A stretch of 21,849 bases of DNA from Anaerolineaceae bacterium UBA5224 (GCA_002409365.1 DHUW01000059.1:7231-29079); one strand, 5' to 3'; positions 1 through 8,070 are shown, counted from the first letter of the stretch. Program-made: numbers and translations. The notes: generated by a model not told the origin, from the sequence alone.

Positions 1-1235
1 ATCTCCTGGATCAGGTCGTTGGTGGGGTCAAGGTCTTCATGCGCCTGGGCGAAATAACCCACCTTGAGGCTGGCACCGAGTTGGGTACTGCCGCCGTAAG
101 CCGGGATCTGCCCCAGGATGGTCTTAAGGAAGGTGGTCTTGCCAGCACCGTTGGGACCAATGAGCGCTACACATTCGCCGCGTTCCAGGACGAGATCTGG
201 GCTGGTGAAAAGCGGACGGCCTTCATCTTCATAGCCAACCTGCAGGTCATAGGTGCGTAAAACCAGATCGCCGGAGCGACCGACAGTCTTCAGACGCAGG
301 TGCATTGGGCGGGTATGGCTTTTGGGTGCAGTCAGGCGGCTGTCTTCAAGCAGGCGTTCCAGCCGGCGCTGGCGACCGCGTGCCTGGTTGTTGTTTTGAG
401 TACCCAGGTTTTTGCGAATGTAATCTTCCTGTTTTTCAATGAACTCTGTCTGGGCTTCATATTCGGCCAGCCGACGGGTGTAGCGTTCCTCGCGCTGGTG
501 GAGGTAGGCGGTGTAGTTACCACGATAGACCTCAAGCGTTGGGGTCATCTCCCAGATCACCCGGGCGGTTTGGTCGAGGAAGTAGCGATCATGCGAGACG
601 ATCACCACCGCGCCGTTCCAATCGCGCAGGTAGGCTTCGAGCCATTCCACGGCATTGATATCCAGGTGGTTGCTGGGTTCGTCCAGAAAGAGGAGGTCCG
701 GATCTTCCAGCAAAATTCGCGCCAGGCGGGCACGGGTGCGCTGACCGCCCGAAAGCTGCTGGAGAGGACGCTGATAGTCAGACTCGTCAAAGCCCAAACC
801 GCTGAGGGCTTGCTGGATGCGATTGCTGAAAGTGTAGCCGCCCTTGATGTCAAACTGATGCTGCAGTTTGCCATAACGGGTCAGCACCTCGGGAGGGCAG
901 GCAGGGTCCTGCATCTGGAGCTCGAGTTGGCGCAATTCATCGCCCATCTCTATCAACCCTTCAAAGGCAAGCAGGCAGTTCGACCAAAGCGTCCCTTCGG
1001 TCTCTCGAACAGCTTCCTGGGGCAGGTAACCAATACGCAACCCGCGCGAACGGAAGACATTGCCTTCAGTCGGTTCATCTTCGCCCGCCAAAATGCGCAG
1101 CAGGGTGGTTTTGCCCACACCATTGCTGCCCACGATGGCAATGCGAGCATTATGAGGAATCGAGATACTGATCCCATCAAAGATATCCACTGGCCCAAAA
1201 GAACGGCCTAAATTCTGAGCGTTTAAGAGTGACAT
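1..1235 (-). CDS. ABC-F family ATPase (partial, C-terminus off the left edge)
   Basis: This is a soluble tandem ABC ATPase of the ABC-F type, a family that acts on the ribosome (translation factors or antibiotic-resistance proteins) rather than in transport. The reading frame is open for 411 codons from ATG 1235 to the window edge. The first nucleotide-binding domain has a Walker A motif (GSNGVGKTT, residues 36-44), the signature LSGGQ (161-165), Walker B LLFLDEP (181-187) and SHD switch histidine (214-216). A charged helical linker (about 240-310) with no membrane segments separates it from the second domain, whose Walker A is GPNGAGKTT (360-368). The second signature and Walker B lie outside the window. 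The linker does not let me choose among the EttA, Uup and YdiF-like subgroups. No Shine-Dalgarno sequence precedes the ATG; an extended -10 element lies 9 nt upstream, so the mRNA may be nearly leaderless. Confidence 0.95.
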   Translation of the reverse strand, partial: MSLLNAQNLGRSFGPVDIFDGISISIPHNARIAIVGSNGVGKTTLLRILAGEDEPTEGNVFRSRGLRIGYLPQEAVRETEGTLWSNCLLAFEGLIEMGDELRQLELQMQDPACPPEVLTRYGKLQHQFDIKGGYTFSNRIQQALSGLGFDESDYQRPLQQLSGGQRTRARLARILLEDPDLLFLDEPSNHLDINAVEWLEAYLRDWNGAVVIVSHDRYFLDQTARVIWEMTPTLEVYRGNYTAYLHQREERYTRRLAEYEAQTEFIEKQEDYIRKNLGTQNNNQARGRQRRLERLLEDSRLTAPKSHTRPMHLRLKTVGRSGDLVLRTYDLQVGYEDEGRPLFTSPDLVLERGECVALIGPNGAGKTTFLKTILGQIPAYGGSTQLGASLKVGYFAQAHEDLDPTNDLIQE

Positions 1236-1244
1236 TGCAGTGAA

Positions 1245-1253
1245 AGTATACCA
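1245..1253 (-). promoter_or_regulatory. Extended -10 promoter element for the ABC-F gene
   Basis: On the minus strand TGG TATACT matches the extended -10 pattern (TGn plus -10 hexamer). The hexamer ends 9 nt before the ATG at 1235, so transcription should begin about 2-3 nt upstream of the start codon. A TTGAAC lies 14 nt further upstream, too close to be a standard -35. Confidence 0.5.
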
Positions 1254-1297
1254 GTCTGTAAGAGGTTCAACCTTGATTGCGTTGTCTCAACTAGAAA

Positions 1298-2590
1298 TTA
1301 TTGCGAACTTTCTATCCCTTCAACAGCGTTGGAGAAGACTTCTTCAAGCGGCAAGTTGCAAATGTAGCTTGAGTAATTATCGGCACTTGCGAGGGTAGTA
1401 AAGGCCCAAATAACATTCCCATTATCAATATAAGCATTATCCATACCTACCTGATGTATCCCAATATGAATAGCATAAGTATCACCATTTTCCAAGGAAT
1501 AAAGCACCACCGAATTTCTAAAGTTGTCCTTTCCGGTTGACGCCTCTGCAATAATATAACCGTTGGAGATTGAAGGATCGCTTGAATTCGCCCCAGCTAA
1601 TTCGCGAACAACTGACTCTCCGGTTTCAAAATTGTAAATGGTCAAACTGGTTGCATCATCGAATCGTTTGTTATTTTTCCAGATTATGTAGGGATATTCC
1701 ATGTCTGGGACGCTGGCAGGGTATGTTTGCGGCAGGTCCACCCAAGAATTGGTTGAAAGATCAAACAAGCTCAAGTAACGCGCATATTCATTTTGAGGAG
1801 GATCGTTTTCGATCACGATAAAACCGTTAGATGCAGAAATGAGTGACATAAACGTATCTTTATCCTGACTGTCAATTATTACGGTAGCGTCTTTGGTAAC
1901 TAAATCGATGGCATAAACTCGACTGGAAAGGATTTCATATTCGTCAAAAGTTGAGGCAGAGAGGTATAAGGTATCAGGCTGAAGTGAGTAACTGATATGG
2001 AGAAGAAATGCAGAATCAAACTGATCATCATTCGCGACAACTGTATTTGACCCATCTTCCACATTAACAAGATGTAAATTCCAGCCGCCAACACCGCTGG
2101 GTGTTTCAGAAATAATATAGGTATACCAAGGATAGGCTATCTCAACCCCTCCAGCAGGATGCCCGTTCGGGAATTCTGTTTGATGCAAGGGGTTGATTGT
2201 TGCATCTTCCGCTGAAATGGAATAAAGACTTTTTTGTTCCAAAACTTGAGCCATGTAATAGTCACCCAAATAAAGCGGTGTTAGTATGTATTTTTGAGGG
2301 ATTTCTATACAATATGTAGCAATCTTTTCCGCATCCAAAAAGTAAGTAAATTCACGATACTCCGGTAGTGTCGGTTGGATGGTTGGCCCGGTTGTGATTT
2401 CTGTTGCTTCTTGTGGTACTGATGTCTGGGTGCTTAGAGGAAGTGATGGCAAGACTTCAGTAGGGTTATTGATTTCTTCGTGTTCTGTTAATACTGGCGT
2501 ATTTTCGATTTTAACGAGATGGGGGACACAACCATTCAATAGAAAGATAACTGATAACAAAATTGAAGAAAGCTGTTGGATTTTTCGCAT
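1298..2590 (-). CDS. Putative lipoprotein with a beta-propeller-like body
   Basis: Predicted 430-residue exported lipoprotein of unknown function. The start ATG 2590 is chosen over an upstream in-frame ATG (2647) because AAGGAA sits 6 nt before it and it yields a proper signal peptide: Met-Arg-Lys, a hydrophobic stretch, then LLNGC as lipobox (Cys about residue 21). A Thr/Pro/Glu-rich tether of about 55 residues follows, typical of surface lipoproteins in Chloroflexota. The rest is built of repeating strands with W, Y, G and D turns such as LFDLST, IYNFETGE and LYSLENGD, resembling TolB/WD40-like propeller blades; I cannot count blades reliably. It follows the C39-like peptidase gene by 71 bp on the same strand and is probably co-transcribed from the promoter near 3427-3455. 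No intrinsic terminator is seen after its stop. Confidence 0.7.
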   Translation of the reverse strand: MRKIQQLSSILLSVIFLLNGCVPHLVKIENTPVLTEHEEINNPTEVLPSLPLSTQTSVPQEATEITTGPTIQPTLPEYREFTYFLDAEKIATYCIEIPQKYILTPLYLGDYYMAQVLEQKSLYSISAEDATINPLHQTEFPNGHPAGGVEIAYPWYTYIISETPSGVGGWNLHLVNVEDGSNTVVANDDQFDSAFLLHISYSLQPDTLYLSASTFDEYEILSSRVYAIDLVTKDATVIIDSQDKDTFMSLISASNGFIVIENDPPQNEYARYLSLFDLSTNSWVDLPQTYPASVPDMEYPYIIWKNNKRFDDATSLTIYNFETGESVVRELAGANSSDPSISNGYIIAEASTGKDNFRNSVVLYSLENGDTYAIHIGIHQVGMDNAYIDNGNVIWAFTTLASADNYSSYICNLPLEEVFSNAVEGIESSQ

Positions 2591-2661
2591 ATAGTTTCCT
2601 TTTAGAAATTTGGAAGACACATTTAACAATTTTTCTGGTTTAGACAAAAGCTATATAATAG

Positions 2662-3381
2662 CTACCAAGCTTGGACGTTGTTTTGAGAGATATTCCACCA
2701 TAGATTATCCAAAGACACAAAGTTGAAGTAAAGCCCGTTGTAACCGGCTATTGACGATGCTGTGTCCACATAATCCACCTTCTTATTAGTAGACGAAGTA
2801 TTATCATATCCAAACAGTGTGATGATATGGTAAGTTCCAAAACTCCAACCTCCCATACCCGATGTGTAAACTCCAGTAAGCATTGCATAACCCTGATCAA
2901 TATCGTTTTTTAACCTGCTTGCCAATGTGGCCGAGTCTGGTGCATAGTCTGTCCAATAAAAACTCGTGTTAAGATAGCTATTTAGGCACGGTGTGATATT
3001 TGACATATATACACCCCAGTTTGCGTCTATATACTAACATTGACCTATGGAATCTAAACTCGGAATATTGGTGATTCTGGCTCGCAGAGCCACCTGTGTT
3101 GAAGCAGGACCGCAATAGTTTACATATGCCCAGTTTTCCGGTTCTTTAAACTGATTATTAGTGCCAACATTGAGGGTCTTTTTGAGGATAGGTTCGGCGT
3201 TAATTTGGGCCGGCTTCACTTGATTTAATTTTCGTTGATATGCGGGATTATCAACACGCGGGAATGTATAATTTGGAGGAACTGAACCATTAATTGGGGG
3301 CGATTGTTGCGCAAAGACCGGGGCGATAGTAATTGGAAAGACCATCATTGCTAAAATCAGACCAAATATTCTTTTATTCAC
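2662..3381 (-). pseudogene. Secreted C39-like cysteine peptidase, interrupted by an in-frame TAG
   Basis: One reading frame of 240 codons encodes a secreted papain-fold (peptidase C39-like) protein but carries a TAG codon at 3034-3036 in the same frame. The GTG start at 3381 has GGGAGG 5-6 nt upstream. Residues 1-25 form a signal peptide ending in PVFA. The catalytic-Cys motif YCGPAS is at about residues 90-95, before the stop; the catalytic-His segment GTYHIITLFGYD lies after it. Without the stop the chain would run QC-stop-YIDANWGVYMSN continuously, so a single base change (for example CAG or GAG to TAG) accounts for it. The promoter and ribosome binding site look intact. Reinitiation at ATG 3006 is conceivable (GGGGTG 5 nt upstream), but would give a protein without signal peptide or catalytic Cys. 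A recent nonsense mutation or an assembly error are the main readings. Confidence 0.7.
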
Positions 3382-3426
3382 TTATACCTCCCTGTATAAG
3401 AAGCGATTATGTGTCCTCCTATCAAT

Positions 3427-3455
3427 ATAGTACAACTTTTTGAGAAACATGTCAA
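3427..3455 (-). promoter_or_regulatory. Sigma70-type promoter for the peptidase/lipoprotein genes
   Basis: On the minus strand a consensus -35 TTGACA (3450-3455) is followed by a 17-nt spacer and the -10-like hexamer TACTAT (3427-3432, 4 of 6 matches). The GTG start at 3381 lies about 40 nt downstream of the predicted transcription start. Confidence 0.6.
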
Positions 3456-3490
3456 CCCCAATAATTATCGTATACAAATAACGCGAGTGT

Positions 3491-3524
3491 TAAAAAAACA
3501 ACGGACATGATATGTCCGTTGTTT
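3491..3524 (-). terminator. Rho-independent terminator of the dps gene
   Basis: A perfect 13-bp inverted repeat (3496-3508 with 3512-3524, core ACAACGGACAT) with a 3-nt loop is followed on the minus strand by seven T (complement of A 3492-3498). It lies about 30 nt after the dps stop codon. The opposite strand has no matching T run beyond the stem, so it acts for the minus strand. Confidence 0.9.
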
Positions 3525-3554
3525 GAGTTCTTGCTTTGAAAGTAAAGTGAGTGT

Positions 3555-3983
3555 CTACTTAAGCATTGATTCGATAAACCAGATGCGCTTGTTTTGAGCT
3601 GCAACTTCGCCTTCCATCAGGGCGACAAGGGTGAAATCACCTTTTTCGTCAGCTTCGTTGCGGATCTCTGTCGCCAGTTTGCGCAGGAGTTTCTGATCTT
3701 CAACAGCGATTTTCAGGGCATCCTCGATGCTGTAATCCTTGCTTTCCAACTCTTTGATGGTGGTAATTTTCAAATATTCTTCGAGGGAGGCTTTGGGGTA
3801 TTCGCCAACCATTTTCTGGTATTCAGCAACAGCATCGAGGCTCTCGGTGGTTTCGTCGTACAGTGATTCCAGGTATTCATGGACTTGCTTGAAAGCTCTT
3901 CCGACCACGTTCCAATGGAGGTTGTGGAGTTTGATGTAATTGACTGCCAGGTTTGCTACGTAGATATCTAATTTTTTACTCAT
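3555..3983 (-). CDS. dps: Dps-family mini-ferritin (iron storage / DNA protection)
   Basis: A 142-residue four-helix Dps-type protein; such proteins assemble as dodecamers, oxidise Fe(II) with peroxide and protect DNA. All five ferroxidase ligands are present at the usual spacing: H23 (in LHNLHWNVVG), H35, E39 (replacing the more common Asp), D50 and E54. The length is slightly short for the family because it lacks a long N-terminal DNA-binding tail, so DNA binding by that route is unlikely. It is a single-gene unit with its own promoter (4029-4056) and terminator (3491-3524). The Shine-Dalgarno AAAGGG is about 10 nt from the ATG, rather far. Induction by peroxide or stationary phase is typical of the family, but no operator is evident. 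Confidence 0.92.
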   Translation of the reverse strand: MSKKLDIYVANLAVNYIKLHNLHWNVVGRAFKQVHEYLESLYDETTESLDAVAEYQKMVGEYPKASLEEYLKITTIKELESKDYSIEDALKIAVEDQKLLRKLATEIRNEADEKGDFTLVALMEGEVAAQNKRIWFIESMLK

Positions 3984-4028
3984 TATTTGTTATATCCCTT
4001 TCGATTAATGTTTGTATTTTATAGCTTT

Positions 4029-4056
4029 ATTATATCGAAAAGGCAGCAAGTCTCAA
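4029..4056 (-). promoter_or_regulatory. Promoter of dps
   Basis: On the minus strand: -35 TTGAGA (4051-4056), 16-nt spacer, consensus -10 TATAAT (4029-4034). The predicted start near 4022 gives a 5' leader of about 40 nt. Confidence 0.7.
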
Positions 4057-4100
4057 CTTTTTGTACGCTGTTATCCTGGTTCTGTTGTTAGTCATGGTGG

Positions 4101-5807
4101 TTAGCGTTTCTTCTGCTGATGATTAACCGATGGATTTTCGATGGAGGTGTCGATCGAAACTTTCAGTTGGTGTGAGCCGGATGTGACGAGAATCTCTGCT
4201 TGCTGCGCGTCTGCTGAAACTGAAATCACTTGCCAGGTAGCCTGGGTGAGCCAGGGGTTTGCCTCCCTGAAATCGGAAAGCTCACGAAGGAGACGGGCGG
4301 TTTCTGGCATGGATTCGGTTTTCCAGGGTATGGCAAGACGGGCTTCGTCGAATCCTGAAGCACCCCGATCGTGAATGGAGCGGTGCTGGCTAAGGTCGAA
4401 TTCAGTGCCGTAGTAGACAATGGGCGGCTGCGGAAGCAGGTAGAGCAGGCTCAGAGCGGCGTGTACAGCATCCAGATTCCCTTCGGCAGTGAAGATGAAA
4501 CGATTCATATCGTGATTGTCGATAAAAGCAGGGCGACTGAAACCAGGAGGAAAAGCGTCTTGCAAGGACTGGAGGTAGCCAGCTAACCGGGCGGCATCCC
4601 AGTTGCGCGTCGCAAAGGTTTCCCGCAGCGCCTGGCAGGTGAGAAAATCAAGCGTGCCGTGCATGCTTCCGGCTAACTGGGTTTGCTCCTCAGCCGAAGC
4701 GACCACTTCGCCAAAGGTCCAGCAATCGGCGTTGATCTGCAGACAGGCTTGCTGGAAATCCACCCAAAAATCGCGTCCAGGTCCAATCGCATAATCGAGG
4801 CGGTAGCCATCGACGCCCATCCGCAGCCATTTCTGGGCAGCATCGAGCAGGTATGCGCGGGCTGGCGAATCAAAGTGTAAGTTGAATTCAGGCATTGTCC
4901 TGACGTTGTAATAACTCAGGTAACGCTTTGGCCATTTAGTCCAGGTGAACCAACCTGAGTTTGCCACATCCTGGTCAGCCATCCCAGCCAGAAAGGCAGG
5001 GTGTTGGTCTGAACTGTGGTTAGCGACAAAATCGAGCAAAATTCTCATACCCTTCTTGTGGACGAGGGAGATCAATTCCGCCAGGTCTGCCTGGGTGCCA
5101 ATACGAGGTTCGATCTGGGTGTAGTCGCTGATGTCATAGCCGTGATGGGTGGGGCTGCGAAAAATGGGGGTGAGCCAGATGGTGTTGAAACCAAGCGCCT
5201 GGATGTGGTCAAGTTTTTCGATGACACCGCGCAAGGTACCGCCAAAGGGTTTGAGCAGGTTGTCGGTCTGCAGCCATTCGCGGTTTTCGCCCGGGTTAAA
5301 ACGGTCAACGAAAATCTGGTAGATGCGAGCCGTCTTTGACCATTCTGGAGCTACATTGTTCGGGTTGAGCCAGCGGGCAAATTGGGTGGCATTCCCTTCA
5401 GAGGTTGCCTGGTTGTCGGCGTAGAGAGTGGAACCGTCGGACAAATTGGCGTAAACATAATAGCGCAGGAGGTCGCCTTCTTTGAGATGCAGATCCGCTT
5501 TCCAGGTTCTCAGCCAACCCCAGGTGAGTGTATCCCAGTTGAGTCCCCCTTTTTCAAAATCCAGTTCCTGGCGGGTAGTCCAGTCGTCGAGTGTGAAAAC
5601 CAGGTGGACAGAACGAAAAGATTGCTGGCTTTGAGTGGTTGCCGTGAGGGTCAGGTCAGCTTTTCCTTCCGAGTATGTGGTTTGTACACGATCGAAGTGG
5701 TGTAAACCGAGTAAATGCTCCGTTTGGTAACTTGCCCTGCGGGAGAGTTTCCCCAGCTTTCCAAAAAGGGTGTCAGGATATTTGGGCTTGGATTGATTAG
5801 TTGACAT
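4101..5807 (-). CDS. GH13 alpha-amylase family glucan hydrolase (neopullulanase/cyclomaltodextrinase-like)
   Basis: 568-residue glycoside hydrolase of family GH13, cleaving alpha-glucosidic bonds in maltodextrins or related glucans. There is no signal peptide, so it is predicted cytoplasmic. An N-terminal beta-sandwich (about 40-150) precedes the TIM barrel, as in the neopullulanase/cyclomaltodextrinase group. The four GH13 motifs are clear: DFVANH (259-264); GYRLD with nucleophile D338; FGEV with acid/base E367; and DNHD with transition-state stabiliser D433. A short C-terminal beta domain ends in a basic tail. The start has a strong AGGAGG 5-6 nt upstream. It is divergent from the EamA transporter (72 bp apart) and has no other sugar genes nearby, so the exact substrate cannot be told from context. 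Confidence 0.9.
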   Translation of the reverse strand: MSTNQSKPKYPDTLFGKLGKLSRRASYQTEHLLGLHHFDRVQTTYSEGKADLTLTATTQSQQSFRSVHLVFTLDDWTTRQELDFEKGGLNWDTLTWGWLRTWKADLHLKEGDLLRYYVYANLSDGSTLYADNQATSEGNATQFARWLNPNNVAPEWSKTARIYQIFVDRFNPGENREWLQTDNLLKPFGGTLRGVIEKLDHIQALGFNTIWLTPIFRSPTHHGYDISDYTQIEPRIGTQADLAELISLVHKKGMRILLDFVANHSSDQHPAFLAGMADQDVANSGWFTWTKWPKRYLSYYNVRTMPEFNLHFDSPARAYLLDAAQKWLRMGVDGYRLDYAIGPGRDFWVDFQQACLQINADCWTFGEVVASAEEQTQLAGSMHGTLDFLTCQALRETFATRNWDAARLAGYLQSLQDAFPPGFSRPAFIDNHDMNRFIFTAEGNLDAVHAALSLLYLLPQPPIVYYGTEFDLSQHRSIHDRGASGFDEARLAIPWKTESMPETARLLRELSDFREANPWLTQATWQVISVSADAQQAEILVTSGSHQLKVSIDTSIENPSVNHQQKKR

Positions 5808-5866
5808 GTAAACCTCCTGGTTAATAGAATTTTACTTGAAATGTGTGATTGGCGGTGGTATCGGGC

Positions 5867-5872
5867 TATAAT
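5867..5872 (+). promoter_or_regulatory. Consensus -10 box directly in front of the EamA start codon
   Basis: TATAAT ends 7 nt before ATG 5880, placing the predicted transcription start at or beside the A of the start codon. No convincing -35 hexamer lies 16-18 nt upstream and no Shine-Dalgarno sequence is present. Confidence 0.5.
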
Positions 5873-5879
5873 CCAGCCA

Positions 5880-6827
5880 ATGAATAAAAATATGGGTTGG
5901 ATAGAGAAGGTCCCTGGAGAGGCTCTGTTGCTCCTGACAGCGATGATTTGGGGCACTGGTTTCGTCGCCCAGCGCAAGGCGATGGAGAGCATGCAGCCTT
6001 TCGCTTTCATTGCACTACGTTTCTTTCTTGGTGCACTGGTGCTGCTGCCCGCCATTACATTAGACAGACTTAAGCAGAGATCGAATGACCCGCAAACCCA
6101 GAGATTTTCGTTTAAAGACCAGATTTTGCCAGGCGTTGTCTGCGGACTGTTTTTGTTTGGCGGCACCAGCTTGCAGCAGCTTGGAATCGTGACTACCAGC
6201 GCGTCCAAAGCCGGCTTTCTGACCTCACTGTACCTGGTGCTGGTTCCGATTCTGGGGCTCTTTATTGGCAAGGGAGCCAACCGCTGGGTTTGGATCGGTG
6301 TGGTTTTAGCCCTGGCAGGTGTTTACCTTCTCTCGGTGGACATGCAAATGACAATTCAACAGGGAGACGTGTTACTCATTGCCGGAGCGTTGTTTTGGGC
6401 ACTGCAAATTTTGGCGCTGGACTATTACAGCACAAAAACCAGCGCGCTGAAGCTTGCCTTTGGGCAGTTTATAGTAGCCGCCGTTTTGGGGATGGCAGTA
6501 AGCCTGCTTACGGAGAACGGGGCGCTGGTTCCGGATTCTGCGGGTTGGGGACCGCTCTTCTATTCCGGCGTGGTAGCGGTTGGCATCGGCTTTACGCTGC
6601 AGGTTATTGGTCAAAACAAGGTTGCTCCAACGCTGGCGTCGCTTATTTTGAGCCTTGAAGCAGTCTTCGCGTTGCTTGGGGGCACAGTTTTCTTGGGTGA
6701 GCGATTAAGCAGCAGAGAATGGCTGGGTTGCGGGCTCATGCTGGCGGCTGTGATCCTGGTTCAAATAAAAGGTCAGCAGACAAAAACTGTCATTCAAAGT
6801 GGAAGTGAAACAGTTCAGCAGCATTAA
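5880..6827 (+). CDS. EamA/DMT-family transporter
   Basis: A 315-residue inner-membrane protein of the drug/metabolite transporter superfamily with two EamA repeats and about ten membrane helices. The first repeat begins at GEALLLLTAMIWGTGFVAQR, a characteristic first-helix pattern, and the second at about GDVLLIAGALFWALQILAL. A conserved late segment, NKVAPTLASLILSLEAVFA, matches the typical penultimate EamA region, and FLGERLSSREWLGCGLML the last helix. The substrate is not predictable; family members export amino acids, metabolites or drugs. The start at 5880 (MNKNMGWIEK) is preferred over upstream ATG 5841, which lies upstream of the -10 box. An alternative start is Met at 5892. No terminator with a T tract is seen downstream. 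Confidence 0.88.
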   Translation: MNKNMGWIEKVPGEALLLLTAMIWGTGFVAQRKAMESMQPFAFIALRFFLGALVLLPAITLDRLKQRSNDPQTQRFSFKDQILPGVVCGLFLFGGTSLQQLGIVTTSASKAGFLTSLYLVLVPILGLFIGKGANRWVWIGVVLALAGVYLLSVDMQMTIQQGDVLLIAGALFWALQILALDYYSTKTSALKLAFGQFIVAAVLGMAVSLLTENGALVPDSAGWGPLFYSGVVAVGIGFTLQVIGQNKVAPTLASLILSLEAVFALLGGTVFLGERLSSREWLGCGLMLAAVILVQIKGQQTKTVIQSGSETVQQH

Positions 6828-6904
6828 CAATCCTTACGCTTTACAGTGTTGATGTCTGACGATTCCAGACCGTCAAGATAGAATTAATCCTTTTCTATCC
6901 CATA

Positions 6905-6921
6905 ATGCCAGGGACTGGCAT
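6905..6921. repeat. Short perfect palindrome ATGCCAG-GGA-CTGGCAT
   Basis: Seven-base arms separated by three bases, in the gap between the EamA gene and the ArsR gene. It has no T run after it, so it is not a standard terminator; it could be a weak RNA hairpin or a protein-binding site. Confidence 0.4.
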
Positions 6922-6956
6922 CAATCTGAAAGAATTCTTATTGTTAAAATTTACCA

Positions 6957-6984
6957 TTGACATTAGACGTTTATCTAATAAAAT
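6957..6984 (+). promoter_or_regulatory. Promoter of the arsR-like/MFS operon
   Basis: Consensus -35 TTGACA (6957-6962), 16-nt spacer and -10 TAAAAT (6979-6984, one mismatch). The predicted start, near 6991, is about 20 nt before the GTG start codon of the regulator. Confidence 0.75.
6962..6979. promoter_or_regulatory. Probable operator between -35 and -10 (ATTAGA-N6-TCTAAT)
   Basis: A perfect 6-bp inverted repeat with a 6-bp spacer fills the promoter spacer, touching both hexamers. A bound dimer would block RNA polymerase. Its position immediately before an ArsR-family gene suggests autorepression; this is inferred from placement. Confidence 0.55.
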
Positions 6985-7009
6985 AGGTTATTGTCTATAG
7001 GAGGTAAAT

Positions 7010-8068
7010 GTGGACTCGAAAGTCAAAACCAGAATTCATTGGGATATTGGAACTGCTTACGATCTTTTTATCAGCCTGAGAATCTTGCACGACCCTGAAA
7101 AATATGCGGTTCGGGCATCATGGGCGGCAGGGGTGCGATCGCGAGTTCCGGTTGAATACCGCGAAGTTTTGGAACAGGCCACCTCGCTTCGATTGGTACC
7201 GCTGCATTTTGTTCACTCCTTGAACGAACCCAAGAATTCCAACCAGTTACTGACTAAATTGAAGGGTATTCCAGCATCTGAGATTCTGGTAACGCTTACA
7301 ATTCGTCCGAATACTCCGGATGATGTGAGGGATTTTTTCCTGGCAACCAATGCTGCCAAACCCTGGACAAACGAAGACAAACAATTTTTGGTCCAGAGAT
7401 GGAATCTGGAAGATAACAAAGAAACCAAGCGCCTGCTGAAGACCTTATATGAAATCTGGTCTGCCCGCGAAGAATTCGGTCAAAAACTGGTGTCGGGTCT
7501 GCAAGCCTATGTAGCCACGTTTTTCGCGGAAGAGGAGCAACGCATCCTTCCTGTTTTAGAGCAGGAGCTTTCTTATGCGCGCATGCGTGCCGGCAGTCGA
7601 CCCTTGCCAGCCATGCTGGAGGAAATTACCGCAGGTGTACGATACAGTGATTTTGAGCACCTTTCTGATATCATCCTGGCTCCAACATTTTGGGGTTCAC
7701 CTTTCATGTTCTCTCAGCATCTGACTGAATCGAAGCTGATTGTGCTTTTTGGCGCACGCCCCGGGACAATGTCGATCATCCCTGGGGATGTGGTCCCGGA
7801 TGGTCTTTTACGAGGAATGAAGGCTTTGGCAGATTCAACCCGTTTGCGCATTTTGCGCTACCTTGCCCAGGAACCTCAGACAGCATCTGAACTTTCACGA
7901 ATTTTGCGCCTGCGACCGCCGACAGTCAACCATCATCTGACCCAGCTTCGCCTTGCAGGAATGGTCCAGATCTTTTTGGATGCTGATGGTGAACGTAAAT
8001 ATGCTGCCAGGTACGAGGGTTTTGAGGACACCCAGGAACTGCTCAATCGATTCGTCCGCGGTGAATAA
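7010..8068 (+). CDS. ArsR-family transcriptional regulator with long N-terminal domain
   Basis: 352 residues, about three times the size of a classic ArsR repressor. The winged helix-turn-helix is at the C-terminus (about 268-345): GMKALADSTRLRILRYLA, then SELSRILRLRPPTVNHHL as the recognition region and a wing. The N-terminal 260 residues begin with an IHWDIGTAYDLFISLRIL pattern and are helical; this resembles the N-terminal domain seen in long ArsR-type proteins of Chloroflexota and actinobacteria, and may sense a ligand. No Cys-rich metal site is visible. The GTG start at 7010 has AGGAGG 5 nt upstream; an overlapping ATG at 7008 is in another frame. The MFS transporter begins 2 nt after its stop, so this is a regulator-transporter operon. 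The palindrome at 6962-6979 is its likely operator. Confidence 0.85.
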   Translation: MDSKVKTRIHWDIGTAYDLFISLRILHDPEKYAVRASWAAGVRSRVPVEYREVLEQATSLRLVPLHFVHSLNEPKNSNQLLTKLKGIPASEILVTLTIRPNTPDDVRDFFLATNAAKPWTNEDKQFLVQRWNLEDNKETKRLLKTLYEIWSAREEFGQKLVSGLQAYVATFFAEEEQRILPVLEQELSYARMRAGSRPLPAMLEEITAGVRYSDFEHLSDIILAPTFWGSPFMFSQHLTESKLIVLFGARPGTMSIIPGDVVPDGLLRGMKALADSTRLRILRYLAQEPQTASELSRILRLRPPTVNHHLTQLRLAGMVQIFLDADGERKYAARYEGFEDTQELLNRFVRGE

Positions 8069-8070
8069 GT

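Noticed and set aside
300..1211. A 303-codon plus-strand ORF
   Set aside because: It lies opposite the ABC-F gene, whose minus-strand frame shows both Walker A motifs and the LSGGQ signature. The plus-strand translation has no recognisable motifs.
3034..3036. Pyrrolysine insertion at the in-frame TAG
   Set aside because: No pyl genes are visible, C39-like peptidases are not known to use pyrrolysine, and a simple nonsense change explains it.
3415..3420. A second Shine-Dalgarno-like AGGAGG in the leader of the peptidase gene, suggesting a leader peptide
   Set aside because: No ATG, GTG or TTG follows within a usable distance on the minus strand.
5651..6280. A 209-codon minus-strand ORF across the amylase start and the EamA gene
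   Set aside because: It overlaps two well-supported genes, and its translation is low-complexity and basic with no family pattern.
6905..6921. Intrinsic terminator after the EamA gene
   Set aside because: The hairpin stem is only 7 bp and no T tract follows on either strand.
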